A DNA stretch of 64,000 nt from Artemisia argyi (taxonomy: Eukaryota > Streptophyta > Magnoliopsida > Asterales > Asteraceae), in assembly GCA_030686995.1 (NCBI GenBank), contig CM060698.1:140139106-140203105 (forward strand). The letters run 5' to 3'. The number at the start of each line of letters is the position of its first letter. The first letter of the stretch is position 1. The position numbers were made by a program, and so were the translations under genes. Under the pieces are notes generated by a model. The model saw only the letters and a program-made list of their open reading frames with translations, was not told the DNA's origin and did no database searches. Positions 12,255 to 24,977 of this stretch are shown here, piece after piece.

Positions 12255-12330
12255 GAACTAGGTCGGCCTTACTGAGGCACTGAATCGTCTGCAGGTCGGT
12301 GGAGAGAGAAAGCTGACGTGACAGGAAAAA

Positions 12331-12353
12331 GTAAGGGGATTGAATCCCCTTAC
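12331..12353. repeat. 23-bp near-perfect palindrome
   Basis: GTAAGGGGAT and ATCCCCTTAC flank a 3-base centre. It lies near the probable right end of the copy D debris, about 350 bp upstream of the DUF1068 gene. Confidence 0.7.
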
Positions 12354-12708
12354 TATCACCAAACACATACAATTCAATGACAACACAAGTTTTCAACTTA
12401 AAAACAAAAATATTAATTCAAACTTTTCATATATTACCTAAATAAAAATAGAAAAAAATCTCAAACACGGTCGACTCTAACGAACCACTTGAAAAACCCG
12501 TTTATTTTAACCCGTTTTTTCCAAAAAAACTATTCAACCGATTCAACTGGCCGGGTCGAACCGGGTTTCATTTTATTCTTACAATTGTGACATTGTATGT
12601 TTTAGTCTTGTGAATCTTCTCCCAAATTCTGACCAAAACAACACACTTACATCACCATCAAAATATCACTATCATCCTCAAGATCTCAAGTTTAACACCA
12701 TTTTCACA

Positions 12709-15507
12709 ATGGCACTAAACAGCAGGGCTGGATCTTGCAACCCAGCAGCAGTAAAGATGATAATAATCTTCATGGGAGTATCTTTGTTAGGTTATCTAGT
12801 GGGCCCACCTTTATATTGGCATCTTCTTGAAGCTCTCGCCAAACCCTCCTCCCCTGCCCTATCTTGTCCTGTCTGCAACTGTGATTGTGATTCCAGGCCT
12901 GTACTCTCTATTCCACAAGGTGACTACTTATTTCAACATTTTATAATCTGGGTATGCCTAAATTATATAAATTTTGCTAATTTGTTAGTGGGTTTTGTAG
13001 TTTATGAGTTTTTATTATGTGGGTATGAGTTAGTTATTTGGTTTGTGTTCAAGATTGTGAATCTTGATTTGATTTGTGCATTTTATTATCTGGGTATCGG
13101 TAATTAGACCTCCATATGCTTTAGTTTGTTAGAAAGATTAGGAATTTGGATTTGGTTTCTGCATTTCATACGCAAATTTGTAATGATTTGATCTCGGCGG
13201 TTTTTACCATCCGCCTATCGCTAATTAGGCTTTGCTTTGTTCAAGATTTTAGGAATCTTGATTTGCATAAAAACACTTTTGGCTTTGTGGGTTTTCACCA
13301 ACTGGTTATCATTATATGTAGGCTTTGATTTGATTACTTCATTTCAGACCCATTCTGTACTAATATGATCTTAGAAGTTAGAACGCTGTCAATCTCATCC
13401 CCATTTGTACTTACTTAAAAAAATCCGTTGATTCATGTGTCGTTACCATCTGGATAATGGATATCACTAATTAGACCTGAACATACCTTAAGTTCTTAAG
13501 GGGCAATTTCATATCTCCCCTCCTTTAGTAGGAAATTCCGTATATACCCAAACATGCATTAAAAACATTGTACATTATGCATTTAATACTTGCACTTTGG
13601 GTATATCCGTATTTATGAAATTAATCATGAAAGTAGGGTGATATATGAAATTAATCCAGATCTTAATATCTATAAATGATCAGTAATCTAAATTTGGATA
13701 GTGCATTGATTTTAAACCCCGTTTTGTCTTACAAATCCCATTTTGAAATCATAACTTTTGTGAATCCTGGTCTTTTCCGAAAAAATATTGGTTGATTTGG
13801 TACCAAGTGAGCACACTTTCTCTTTTAAATTTTGGATATATATTTGGTATTTCATTTCGATTGAACCCTTGTTCATGAGATAAGAAAATTTTAGGCAACC
13901 TGCAAGAAAATGAATGTACTATTTCCTATTTATGGATGTTATAATGCAACACACATACCATTTTATACCAAAATATGCAGTTCCTAATCGCAACAGAGTT
14001 ACAATATCTTTACTATAAATCCACAAATTGCATATATTGGTAAGAAATGGTAGTATGTTGCATTAGGTGCTTAAGAACATAGGATGTTGCGCATATAGGT
14101 AAATAAAATTGAATAATACATTGAATTTACAATTTACTTGCATGTTGCCCATAGAACACAAAAACTGAAGGAAACATTATACGGACAATACAAAAAATAG
14201 TAAGGACCATTATATTATTACAGTAGCACATGTACCACTTTGCACGATTTGCCCAAAATGCTCATTCTTGGTATCGACATTGTTCTCTTAGCAGTAAAAA
14301 TGATGATTAATTTGCTATGTAACGCCAAGTAAGATGCTTTAAATAGTTAATTATTCTTTCTCATTTGGAAGGTAACTTTTTGGTTTTCTGTCTTATTGTA
14401 TTTCAAAGAGGTGCAATTTGGATAGAATTCATGTTTTTGGAATCTCAAAGCTGGCTCCAAAATTCTGTAATCACGATACATAAACTGTAAAATTGATTTG
14501 AGATGTTCTCATGGTTTAGAGGTTAATATATTATTAACCCAGCAAAACACATAGCGAGGAAAGAGTTTATATGATCTATAACCACTTTTGCTCACAATCA
14601 TTTGGTTTTGAGTGTTAATATAATTTAAAGAATGTATGAGTCTGATAAATGGTCTTTCTCTTGCAGGACTTGGCAACGGTTCCTTCACAGGTTAGTACAA
14701 TATTTATTCCATTGCTTATTTCTATTATGCGCATACACTCTATAACAAAATTGCATTACATATAAGTATGGTAAATTAAATTTACTTGTACTATTTCTAG
14801 TCATTTTGTATACATCAATACAGATACTCTCATAGTTCCAAATGCAAAAAGTGGCAGAGACAATTTGTAAGCATCACGGCTTCCTAGGAAAAAATGCTAC
14901 TTTGACTTAAAAACTTTGCTACAAAGAAAAATGTTGCATTTATTTCCTACATCCCAAACAAATGATTCTGTTGTGTTTTTTCTCTGTGACATGCTAGTAT
15001 AAGTCAAATAATGTAATATTCTATAATGCGGATTCATTGGTAGGCATAGTACAAAATAACATACCGCATCCAAAACTGGTCATTAATACCAAATTCGTCA
15101 TTAATGCCAAATTTTTTGTTGCATGTAAATTTTATTCATTGTATGTATATTTTGTTTAATCAGATTGTGCAAAGCACGATCCTGAAGTAAGTGGAGACAC
15201 AGAAAAGAACTTTGTGGAGCTTCTTACAGAGGAACTAAAATTGCGCGAAACCGAAGCTTTAGACAGTCAGCAGCGTGCTGATATGGCACTACTTGAGGCG
15301 AAGAAGCTGACATCTCAATATCAAAAAGAGGCAGACAAGTGTAATTCAGGAATGGAAACTTGTGAAGAAGCTCGCGAAAAAGCTGAAGCAGCTTTAGTAT
15401 CACAAAAACAAGAAACTGCAATGTGGGAAAACAGGGCCCGCCAAAAAGGCTGGAAAGATGATGTTAAGGCTAATGTTCAGTCTCAGGGAGGCGTTCAAGC
15501 CTTTTGA
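12709..15507 (+). CDS. DUF1068 family Golgi membrane protein (ELMO/NKS1-like)
   Basis: Three exons, 12709-12919, 14667-14690 and 15164-15507, join with GT-AG introns into 192 aa. The N-terminus MALNSRAG is typical of the family, so I chose that ATG over an in-frame extension to 12610. One membrane segment covers about residues 17-40 (IIIFMGVSLLGYLVGPPLYW). A CPVCNCDC cluster follows at 53-60, then a long charged coiled coil at about 85-165 with the family signature YQKEADKCNSGMETCEEARE. The second exon is only 24 nt. In Arabidopsis, members (ELMO1, NKS1) are small Golgi proteins linked to pectin synthesis, cell adhesion and growth; the same role here is inferred. Intron 1 is 1747 bp. The gene converges with the CAP-H gene, 1.1 kb apart. 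Confidence 0.9.
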
Positions 15508-16265
15508 TGTGCATAGTGATATCCTGTTGTTATTGGTGAACTCAAAATTGAGGTCCTTAATACTAGTTTGAAACATTCTAGTTTTTGTTTTGGGTATCAA
15601 TGTATCATACATTATTACTAAAAATTTGATAGGTGTATTACACGAGGTAGAGGTGAGAAAATGTGTTTTGGGTCTTCAGGCATTGGATCTGAAGACTGTT
15701 CTAGTTTTGCTCTTATTCTTTTTCTGAATTTTCATTGTAAGTGATGTCAACCTTCCTTTGTGTATGTACTACCACAAAATTCATGAAATATAGCAAAGAT
15801 CATGACTACTAATTACAAATTGTTTTATTGTGTAGATATTTTGTTTCATATATATGTTTCCTAGACTGTAATTTTGATCGCAACATTTTGGTGTACGCAG
15901 GCATGATCTATGTTACCTCAACTGCTATGGTTGGAATAGTGAACCAGTACTTGAGTTGCATAGCGGCAAATGGACATGCTCTTTAATGTGTTCCAATACA
16001 AAACATTTACTCTCAATTCGACTGAGTTGACTTTCTGTCCAAAAACTGTAAATAAAAAACTAGGTTTTGAGTAAATAAAAAAATTTATGCACTAGAAGCA
16101 GACATGGACCACTTGTGGTCTATTTGACCAGTTCCTTTTCAAGTTACGTAGTAATTTTTTTATTTGTGTTTAAAATAAAGCATAACCCGAATCAACATGT
16201 TCACAAATAAAACTGTCCAAAATTGTCATCTCTTGTCATGTATAATTGACTCGGTAAAGATTTTG
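15508..16265. other. 3' flank between convergent genes
   Basis: No coding potential is seen. The stretch presumably holds the 3' UTR of the DUF1068 gene; AATAAA-like signals occur at about 16050-16080. Confidence 0.6.
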
Positions 16266-16541
16266 CTATATAGCAATTTAGAAAGAAGGTAATCATGAAA
16301 AAGCAAATTTCTTCATTCAACTGATCATGATCATCATTACAATGTTATCCATAGGCGGCGATCATCCAGGGTTGGAAAGTGGTTAGATGTTGGGTTTCAA
16401 AACTATATAGCAATTTAGAAAGAAGGTAATCATGAAAAAGCAAATTTCTTCATTCAACTGATCATGATCATCATTACAATGTTATCCACAGGCGGCGATC
16501 ATCCAGGGTTGGAAAGTGGGTTAGATGTTGGGTTTCAAAAA
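16266..16541. repeat. 137-bp tandem duplication
   Basis: The segment starting CTATATAGCAATTTAG at 16266 is repeated from 16403. The two copies differ by about one substitution (CCATAGG versus CCACAGG) and one extra G, so the duplication is recent. It lies just beyond the 3' end of the CAP-H coding region. Confidence 0.92.
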
Positions 16542-16619
16542 GATTGTAAGTACTATGCACAACAAAAGAGCTAAGCACAATAGACAACATAATAGCTAAA
16601 TTTCTAATTTGATTACACC

Positions 16620-19600
16620 TTATAAAATGTTGGGGTGAGGTGGAAGATGTATGCTGAGGTCATCCAGGTCAGGGGAACCATGGATACTTAATCCGTTCTC
16701 GTTAGCCAAATGCAGTAAGCAGATGAAACAAAGGTGTGGGGTGATGTCATCTATCGAAGCAGCAGCAGGTTTCTTCGTGTCGATTGAGAAAGATGCCAAC
16801 ATGTTCTTAAAAGACAGATTTTCATCCTGCAACAGTTTACAATCAACAGTAACAGTCAGCAATGTTTATCAGACTATTTCTTACGGAGAAATGAAGTCAA
16901 AGTCTCAAAGAGCTTGAGAGTTGACTATATCACGTTCTAACAAACTTCTTTGGGTAGTATAAAACTACCCACACTCAGATACTCAATATCATTTGTTTAC
17001 TGATGGACAATTGAGTATGCATATAATGTGAAATAAAGTCAAGAGATGGTAACTTTGACCCATTTACTATGGGTCAAATGGGTAAAAAAAAATAGCTAAA
17101 ACGTAAATGAGTTAAACCGGCTTAGAAGTTGCCAAAAGTGTAGTTTTAATCCATGCAACCTACAAATCACTTTAATTACTTCAACATGTACCAAAAACAA
17201 CCTATTTTGACTTTTGACCCCATTTTGGCACCTCTAACAGATAAGTTCATCATAAAACAATAAGTCATCAGCATGAAAAGGGGAAGAGAGCTTACTTGGG
17301 CTGAGTTATGCATTTCTTGCATTGACGACCAAAGAGTCTCTTTCAGTACATGAACATCAACTTGTTTAGATTTTCTGTCATACTGGACTTCAATCTTCTC
17401 CACCTGTGTTACATTTATATACTTATTAAAAACAATACCCGAATATATAAATCTCACAAACCACATTACTAAATCAAATCAGGTAGAGTTTCCTCAATTC
17501 AAAGTGATTGTCAATCAAAAGTAACATAATCATTCAATAAACAAACCTGACGGGGTTGAGAGATAAGTGTGGTAGAATCCTCGACGTCACTATAAGCATT
17601 TTCATCATCAAATTGGTCACCAGCCCCACAATCATCGTCCCAAGATGGAAAATCTTCGTTCACTTCTTCTTGATGAAATTTATCTGACAACAAAATTTAA
17701 TCACAATATGCTAAAATGCAGAGATCTCTACTCTTTGACAAAGTTATAACAGCATATTTAAGAAACTATCAATACAGTACTGCAGTATGATAGAAATGAG
17801 GTCTGGATAAATAAACAATAACAATGCTTTCTTAGTCAAGAAATCAGCTAACCTGAATGTCGGGTACCTCTCTTCCTAATGCACTACAGATAAAACAGAA
17901 GAACCATTTATCAAATATACAGGGATAAATCAGCATTTATTTAAATAGGCGGCAAACGGATCAAACAATTAATCTTTGTATGGATCAAAATAATGTCCAA
18001 AAAACACTTTTTATTCAAATACTATATTTTTTTTATAGAAAACTAGTGTCAACTATGATTACAAAAATAATTATTTTTAATAATTATCCATTTTTAAAAA
18101 CTAAATTTTAATGCATGAAAGATACACTTTGTGGATTTTGATGTCTGACCGAGATATATATTATTTAAAATAATAATAATAATAATAAAATAAATAAATA
18201 AATAAATCCAGATTGACCCATAGTTAAACAGATAGAAATTGCTACCAAGATGATAACCTTACCAGAACATTTGGTAAAAGAAACAACTTGACAAGATCCT
18301 CTGGCTGGTAGTGGCAATCTTCTGGAAGTGTCGTGTTACATGGTTCACTATTTGCAGGCAGAAGCAGTGACTTGAGATTCTTATGAGGAGCAAACGGATC
18401 GGCCACATCATTGTCTAATGCTTTCATAAATTCTATATCAGTTTCACCTTGTTTCTTGTTCCTCGGCTTTTTGGCTAATGATGGTGACCCGTTTTCATTT
18501 GCAGGATTTTCTGGACATATAAAGCATTTTTTTCACATTACAAGACAAACAAACTCAAACCTGCAACACAAGTGTAAATTAGGGGGGATTTGGATCTGTG
18601 TTTTCAAAATTATTATCTGATTAATATTACTTGCATCACAATCAGCTTTTAATGTTTTGATTAAATTATGGTTTTGACATCTAATGATTTAGGGGTTGAA
18701 TTTGGACTATTGATTTCATACACCCTCAACAAAACTGACTATATGAAGTTAAAATAAAATTACCAATTTGTCCTCTTTTAACCTATAACACTACCGTTTC
18801 ATAAGGTTTTATCATTATTTTTTTCCTTGGAAGTGTCTTTTTGGGTCATTCTATATATTACTAAAAACTTAAATTGCCAAACACCCAAATTACTACTTCA
18901 AACAATAGAAACACATCTAAACACCATCTCCTACATCCATTTTAGCTAATCTCTCTAATTTAAATTAACTTGTAATCACTTTCAAAATGGACATCCAAAC
19001 ACCCCCCACGGGACAAAATAATATAAATTATTTGGCTCATTAACACATACCTTTAGCCTTCTGATACTTCCAATGATCAGGTCCTGCCCACGCATTTTGT
19101 CTGGCAGTCAAACCCAATTTCAGAAACATGAGGTCATCAACTCCAATAAATTTATCATCTACATCATATACACCAGACGAGCTTTCTTCATTTTCCTGCA
19201 AACAATACACCGTAATCAGCTAGTTTCTTCTATTCCAGGCTAAAATCGTAAACAAGGAACCAGCTTTGGTCTGATTTATGTTTTGCGCATGTAACTTATT
19301 TTACACCAGATAAAAAATATCATACTATCAAAAATTTCTAATTTAAGGTAATATCATAAGATGGTTGTCACGGAAACTAAAAACCTAAATTATCAGGATT
19401 TGACACATCAGCTACCACGTCAGCCATTTTGACCATTTAGTGGAGAAGATAATCTAACGTTAAAACTTGATGATTTTTTGTGGCCTGCAAAAGCTGGTTA
19501 CCATTTTTATGCAAATAGCCTTAACGAATAACAAAAATAGCATTAACAAATTTCGCATGAAACACTTGTATTAGTACAAATATCAAGCACCTCGTGATAA

Positions 19601-22600
19601 TTGTGCATAAAAGGTTCATCTTCTAGATCATAAGTGCCCTCATCAGTAGAACCATTTGTTGTGTCATTAACAAAATCCCAGGTTCCAGAGTCATCATGTT
19701 GATTACCATCATCGAAGTTGTTATTATCATAAGCTTCAAAATCAGGTTCCACAGATTTTTGGGCAGAAGAGAATGTATCTGCTGGTCTTCTGTTATGTTC
19801 ATCAAACATATTGACTATATCCTTGAGAGTTGGTGAGATTTCTTGTTTCTTTGAGATGTTGATTACCATCTGTTCCATACAGTCTACAGGTGATGGATAA
19901 AGGATCAGTTCAGAAAGTGGTTAGATACAAGAATTAGCATCTATCGTCATATATTTGTTTATAGCAATGTACTTTTAATGACTCTCATAATAGCAATTTA
20001 GCAACCTAATCTCATTTATTTCATGCTTATAGCAACATTCACCCTGATAACCATCAATGGCTTTCGTGGCAATGGTTTAACTTTTCTGCAAGCAAGTGTC
20101 CATCTCATCTGTGATGGTTACATAGAACATGACATGGATTTAATGCTTAATTTATTATATGCATTCTAAAATTTCTATCTAAAATTCCAAATTAAGGGGA
20201 AATGTCATAGAATAGCAAAATATGTATGCCTTTGATCCGTTTTGGTAATTATAGTTTTTCTTATTTGTTTTAGTAAATTATAAGTTTTGGAATGGCCCAT
20301 TTTGGCAATTAAAGTTTTTTTCAGCCCTAATTCAATCAGGTAACTGAAGTTTTTTTGCCCCTATCTGGTTATCCTTTGTAGCAACAATAACTACCAATTA
20401 GCACACGTTCTAAAACATATAATTACCAAAAGAGGTCAAATTGTTTTTACCAAAATAGACCAAGGCGAACTTACATAGCTATTTTATGACATTTTCCCTT
20501 ATATTAAATTATTTAAAATCCACTTCAGCTGGTAGGTAATACTTTGCGAAATCAGATGACACATCAGCAAAATGAACTGTTGCTATTACTTTATCGGGGT
20601 AAACCTTTACCAAAAAAAAGAAAAAGAAAATAACTGTTGCTATTCACATGAAAAAATGAAAGTGAGTTGCTATTACAAGTAAAAACGGGAAGTATGCTAT
20701 AAACAGAAATGAGATGAAAGTGGGTTTCATCCAAAACGCCTTAAAAAAATACCATTTGCAACCGAGAAAATCTATAAAACAAGAAAAAAAAAAAGTCAAA
20801 AACGAACCTTTGGCATAAGAAATATCAATTGTCTCAGCTATATTACTTTGTACTGAGCAAGACATGCAATTCCTAGGTACTTCAAGGGAATCAAAAAGCA
20901 CTCGACATCCACCATAGACTCCAAGATTGTTCAGCAATAGACCTTTTGCTCCACCTTCATCAAACTGGGCAGATGTTTGATGATAAAGAGGATCCACAGA
21001 AAACGCAACTAGAAAATGAAAAATATTTTTTAAATCATCTTTTTATGTAAATTAGATAATAACATATATACAGTGCACTTACCATCAAATTTCTTCACGT
21101 TAAGAGTGTCGAATGAGGTTTCCAGTGTCTTAAGAGGAGAATACTGCAAATTTATAATGCATTCGTTTAGACCTAGTACCATCAACGTAGAGGTGGAAAG
21201 TCGACCAATTTATACTATATTTTATCCCAAATGGGTCATAAATGTTTAGTAACAAATGAGACGGGTCAAAAAATGCAGAAAGTGTGTGAAGACCTTGTGT
21301 TCCCGTTCCTTCTTGGCAGTTTGTTTGACTTGTTCACTGTCAGCATTGCCATCCTCTACACTCTCTAATTTAAGAGTAAAACACAAAATGATTCCAAATC
21401 AGTCATAATTTTATCAAAGGCTCCATAAATAGTAGGATTGTAAGGAATGTATTAAAAAGGCAAGTATTAATTTAACAATTTTTACAGTGCAAGGTATTTT
21501 CTAGTTAAAATTAGGACCGATGATCAACTGGGAACAAATAAAAGACAAATATCCAATCAGCTGCAAACTATGCAAGAACTTGTGATTCATAACAGATGAC
21601 AAGCTAATGAAGATCTCTTTTATTCACATTTATTATTAAAAAGTAATAGTGCTAACCTTGTTCAAGGTCTAGTCCAACTCGATTAATCCCTCCAAGGACC
21701 TTGTATGCCTCAGCATGGACAGAATCCACCCTCATCGAGTAAATTTTAACTCCTGCCTCGAGAGTACAACTTGCCTACAATCAAGAAGGTGCGATGCCAA
21801 ATCACTTTTGGGGAACTACTTGGTACAAAAGAGACTTTGGAGTTTGGAGCCATGTTGAACCAACAAAGCAACAAGTTCACACGTGTTTAGCATTTTGGCC
21901 AAAAGAGTGACCCTACAACTAAAGGGGTGTAGGCTTATAATTCATGGCTATCAGATAACCAGTTGCTATGCCTATGTTATTGTTTGACATTTTGACCATG
22001 TAAGCTTTAAGAGATATCTCTATACAGCTTAAAGATTATTCATGCATTAAGATGCCTTACGCTAGTTTCCTTATTTAGCCCACCCTTGTGTATACATCAA
22101 GAAAAGTATTCCTAGTTATGTTCAATCACATAATGAACCTAGTGCGGCACCTATGCATTTCCAAAACAGAATCTCAGAGCCTTCTAAAATATCCCTACCC
22201 TAAATGCATAAGCCTTGGGCACTATATTCGTTGTTGTAATGATAAAATGATAAACCAAAATAGTTTCCAAACAACAACTAAACTCTTTAAGTCACACTTT
22301 AAGAAGCTTCCGAACAAACATCTCAGTTTTATAATTTACACATGTTCAACTCCAAATGCTACTTGAACCATCAAAAGTTCTACATTACACAATGTCATTT
22401 TCTTCACGACAACTAAACCTTTTCATCACGACACTATCTAGCCTTCAAAACGTAAAGAAATGAAACTAAGTATAACTCTCAAACTATACTTCTTAATTAC
22501 ACTTCCATTTTACGTCAATAAAAACACAACTTTAATAGTACCTAAACACTTACACAAATGGTATGTTTGGCAACGAGCATTTATCTTTTTAAATGCTACT

Positions 22601-23183
22601 AAAAAAAGCATTTAGCGTTTTCGTCATTTTACACTTTATAATTACATATACAGCTACGTTACCAAACAGTCTTATAAAACATATATACCCAAAGTCATAT
22701 GTTTTATACCTTCTGAAAATTAGTCTCGGTGCCATTATCGCCGTCTTCAACTTTAATAACCTCGAAAATATGATCAAGCAAATCCAGCTCCCACGTATTC
22801 TTCTGAGTTATTTTCTACACAAAAACCAAAACAAAAACAAACACATTAAATAATCATCCGAAAACATTAATCAAACTCAAATAACGAAAACTACGCACGT
22901 TTTCGCTCGATAACTTAAGACAATTCTTAACCATCTCCATAATCTGCTCTTTCCCCAAATACTTCTCACTACCAGTACTATCCACGCCGTGATTAAGCGT
23001 AACTGGTTTTCGGCGAAACAAAGCGGCGCGTGCCGCACGCGCCTGTGCGCGTTCGAGCTTGTCGTCATTCGACCCGATGAAGAATTTGTTGGCTGGAGAT
23101 AAAATTGGTGCTCGTTGTTTTTGGATGAGTGTTGGGTTAGGGTTAGGGTTAGGGTTAGGGTTTGGGGTTAGGGTTTCGGTCAT
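16620..23183 (-). CDS. CAPH: condensin complex subunit 2 (CAP-H, kleisin)
   Basis: Thirteen exons, read downwards: 23183-22899, 22814-22710, 21774-21657, 21364-21294, 21143-21083, 21008-20808, 19883-19591, 19195-19051, 18510-18263, 17883-17853, 17683-17547, 17403-17296, 16826-16620. All introns are GT-AG and the phases agree, giving 669 aa (Arabidopsis CAP-H is about 671). CAP-H is the kleisin that bridges the SMC2 and SMC4 ATPase heads and recruits CAP-D and CAP-G in the nucleus. The N-terminal SMC-binding part has FFIGSNDDKLERAQARAARA (about 31-50). The most conserved block, DPLYHQTSAQFDEGG, is at about 219-233. An acidic middle follows, then LPEDCHYQPEDLVKLFLLPN near 485-506 and the C-terminal winged-helix TPHLCFICLLHLANE at about 630-644. 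No disruption is seen. Confidence 0.96.
18166..18207. repeat. AAT/AAAT microsatellite in CAP-H intron
   Basis: Short AAT units pass into AAAT units in the intron between exons 9 and 10. Confidence 0.85.
18581..19008. mobile_element. MITE in CAP-H intron 8
   Basis: Left end GGGGGGATTTGGATCTGTG and right end GACATCCAAACACCCCCC form imperfect terminal inverted repeats of the GTTTGGAT type around an AT-rich, non-coding core. No clear target duplication was found. Confidence 0.45.
22560..22672. mobile_element. short MITE remnant in CAP-H intron 2
   Basis: GGTATGTTTGGCAACG at the left and TACGTTACCAAACAG at the right look like degraded inverted ends around about 80 bp of AT-rich sequence. Confidence 0.35.
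23132..23178 (-). repeat. telomere-like repeat inside CAP-H exon 1
   Basis: The plus strand carries four contiguous GGGTTA units, then GGGTTT-type variants. On the coding strand CCCTAA and AAACCCTAA units encode the Asn-Pro repeat at residues 7-16 (PNPNPNPNPNP). AAACCCTAA is also the plant telo-box. Confidence 0.9.
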
Positions 23184-23395
23184 TGTTGACCAAAAAAAGT
23201 CAAAATTGAGTGTTTGTTGGTTTGAATTTAGGGTTTGGAGATGTGAATTTTTGGGGGAAGTGATGATTGGGGTTGGGAATGGGAATGAGAGCGTATGTTT
23301 TCCCTCCCTCAATTTGAATTTGTTGGGATGGGAGCATCAATGAAGCCGTTAGCTTTTATTTGCTAAAAAATACTACGTATTGCTTACACTCAGTT

Positions 23396-23774
23396 CTCGA
23401 GTTGGAAAAGAATTGGAAAGGGAAGGAAATTGACAGTTTTTTGTGTTCTTGAGTTTTTTTTAATGAAGGAATTGGAAAGGGAAAGGAAATTACTAAATCT
23501 TCCTCCCACTTTTGGGAGGAAAGTGAAAGGAAAAGGAAGTTTTTATTGTGTAAAGACTAATATACCCTTTTTAAAATATTTTACATTAACAACTAAAGGG
23601 CATATATGTAATTTCACCAAGTTATTTTCCTTTTCCTTCCACTCAAGAACATGATTGTCATTACTTTCCTTTTCCTTTCCTCTATCTCAAGAACATAACA
23701 ACTACACTTACTTTCCTTTTCCCTTTCTTTTCCCTTTCCAATTCTTTTCCATTTCCTTTCACTTAAAACTCGAG
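23396..23774. mobile_element. 379-bp MITE with CTCGAGTT termini
   Basis: CTCGAGTTGGAAAAGAATTG at the left is matched by an inverted CAATTCTTTTCC...AACTCGAG at the right. The arms are long runs of GGAAA and TTTCC and the core is AT-rich. It lies in the upstream region of the CAP-H gene and abuts Harbinger-like copy A. Confidence 0.65.
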
Positions 23775-24200
23775 AGTGGAAGGTACGGTCACGAGGGAAA
23801 TTACTTGTTTGGGCGTACGGGTGGCACGTTACATTTACCGTCTCTTAATAACTAACTCTTTTCTCTCCCATAACTAAGCTCAACTTACTCATTTGATGCT
23901 CATCACTTACAACTTTATTTTTTTTATTCATTTTATTAAATAAACTAAATTTATTTCATTAAATTAAAAATACAGTACAAGAAAATTAATACATACAAAA
24001 CGTAAAATAATGATACGGTTAAAAATGCAATACTAGTTGTTAAGCCTTTTATTCAAAAACTCACGATACGGAAGTGCAAACACAAACGATATGAAAATAC
24101 AAATACTCACGATACGGAAATACAAATACTCACGATACGGAAGTACAAACACAAACGATACGGAAATACAAATACAGACGATACGGAAATACAAAAGCCG

Positions 24201-24531
24201 TTAATCCATATGTCTGTTCCATATGGGGCTGTTTTTCAAAATGAGCCACACGGGAATATATTTGAAGCCTTGCCCACCAAAGCGTTCTTTGAAAATGTTA
24301 ATTGCATTGTGAAGACGATCATTGACCTCACTTGTACGCTGCAAATTCAAGTAAATATCATTGAATTTTTGGCATTCACAGTTCATTCTTACCCACTTAC
24401 CCGTCATCTGGCTTTTGTTACGAAAAGGACCGTCAGATCATTCCAAAAGCGGATTCGCTATGGAATTCGTGAACGATTAGCCACATGTCGGCTAGCAAGT
24501 TTTCTTCATTAACAGACCAACGATTAGCCAT
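24201..24531 (-). pseudogene. Myb/SANT-like protein remnant of copy A
   Basis: From ATG at 24531 the frame reads MANRWSVNEENLLADMW, a Myb/SANT-type start, then meets TGA and TAA codons. After a frame change, the segment from 24407 (LTGKWVRMNCECQKFNDIY and FGGQGFKYIPVWLILKNSP) aligns with the Myb-like ORF of copy B. PIF/Harbinger elements encode such a Myb-like DNA-binding protein alongside a transposase. This copy is broken and truncated. Confidence 0.6.
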
Positions 24532-24583
24532 TGTAAAATTGTTTAGAAAGTGAAGTGTGTGCAAAATAGGATGTTATTGTATG

Positions 24584-24691
24584 TTTTATATAGGGTGTTT
24601 AGAAGTTTAAATTTAAAAAACTGAGCGGAATATGTGAAATTTAGAAATTCAAATTTTTAAAAAAAATGTGATAAAAACTTTAAAATTCAAA

Positions 24692-24727
<36 letters not shown>

Positions 24728-24899
24728 GGGTAGATAAACGTTTAAAATTCAGATTAAAAAAAAATATATATATACGGTAAGAAGTAAGAACTTTAAAATT
24801 CAAATTCAAAAAATATGCATATAAATGTTTAAAATTCAAAATTCAAAAACAGAGCGGGATATATTTAAAATTCCATTTAAAAAAACGTTCCTATAAATA
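24584..24899. promoter_or_regulatory. divergent TATA boxes between the two copy A ORFs
   Basis: On the minus strand TATATAAAA lies at 24592-24584, about 55 bp before the ATG at 24531. On the plus strand TATAAATA lies at 24892-24899, about 80 bp before the ATG at 24978. The 290 bp between them is AT-rich with an A run at 24697-24726. Confidence 0.55.
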
Positions 24900-24977
24900 A
24901 CCATTCTCAGATGCTCACAATACACCCGCAATTCACACACAAATCATACATAATTCACAAACAATTCATACGAAACA

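Noticed and set aside
23059..23343. plus-strand Gly-Leu repeat protein
   Set aside because: It is the reverse reading of CAP-H exon 1 and its telomere-like repeat.
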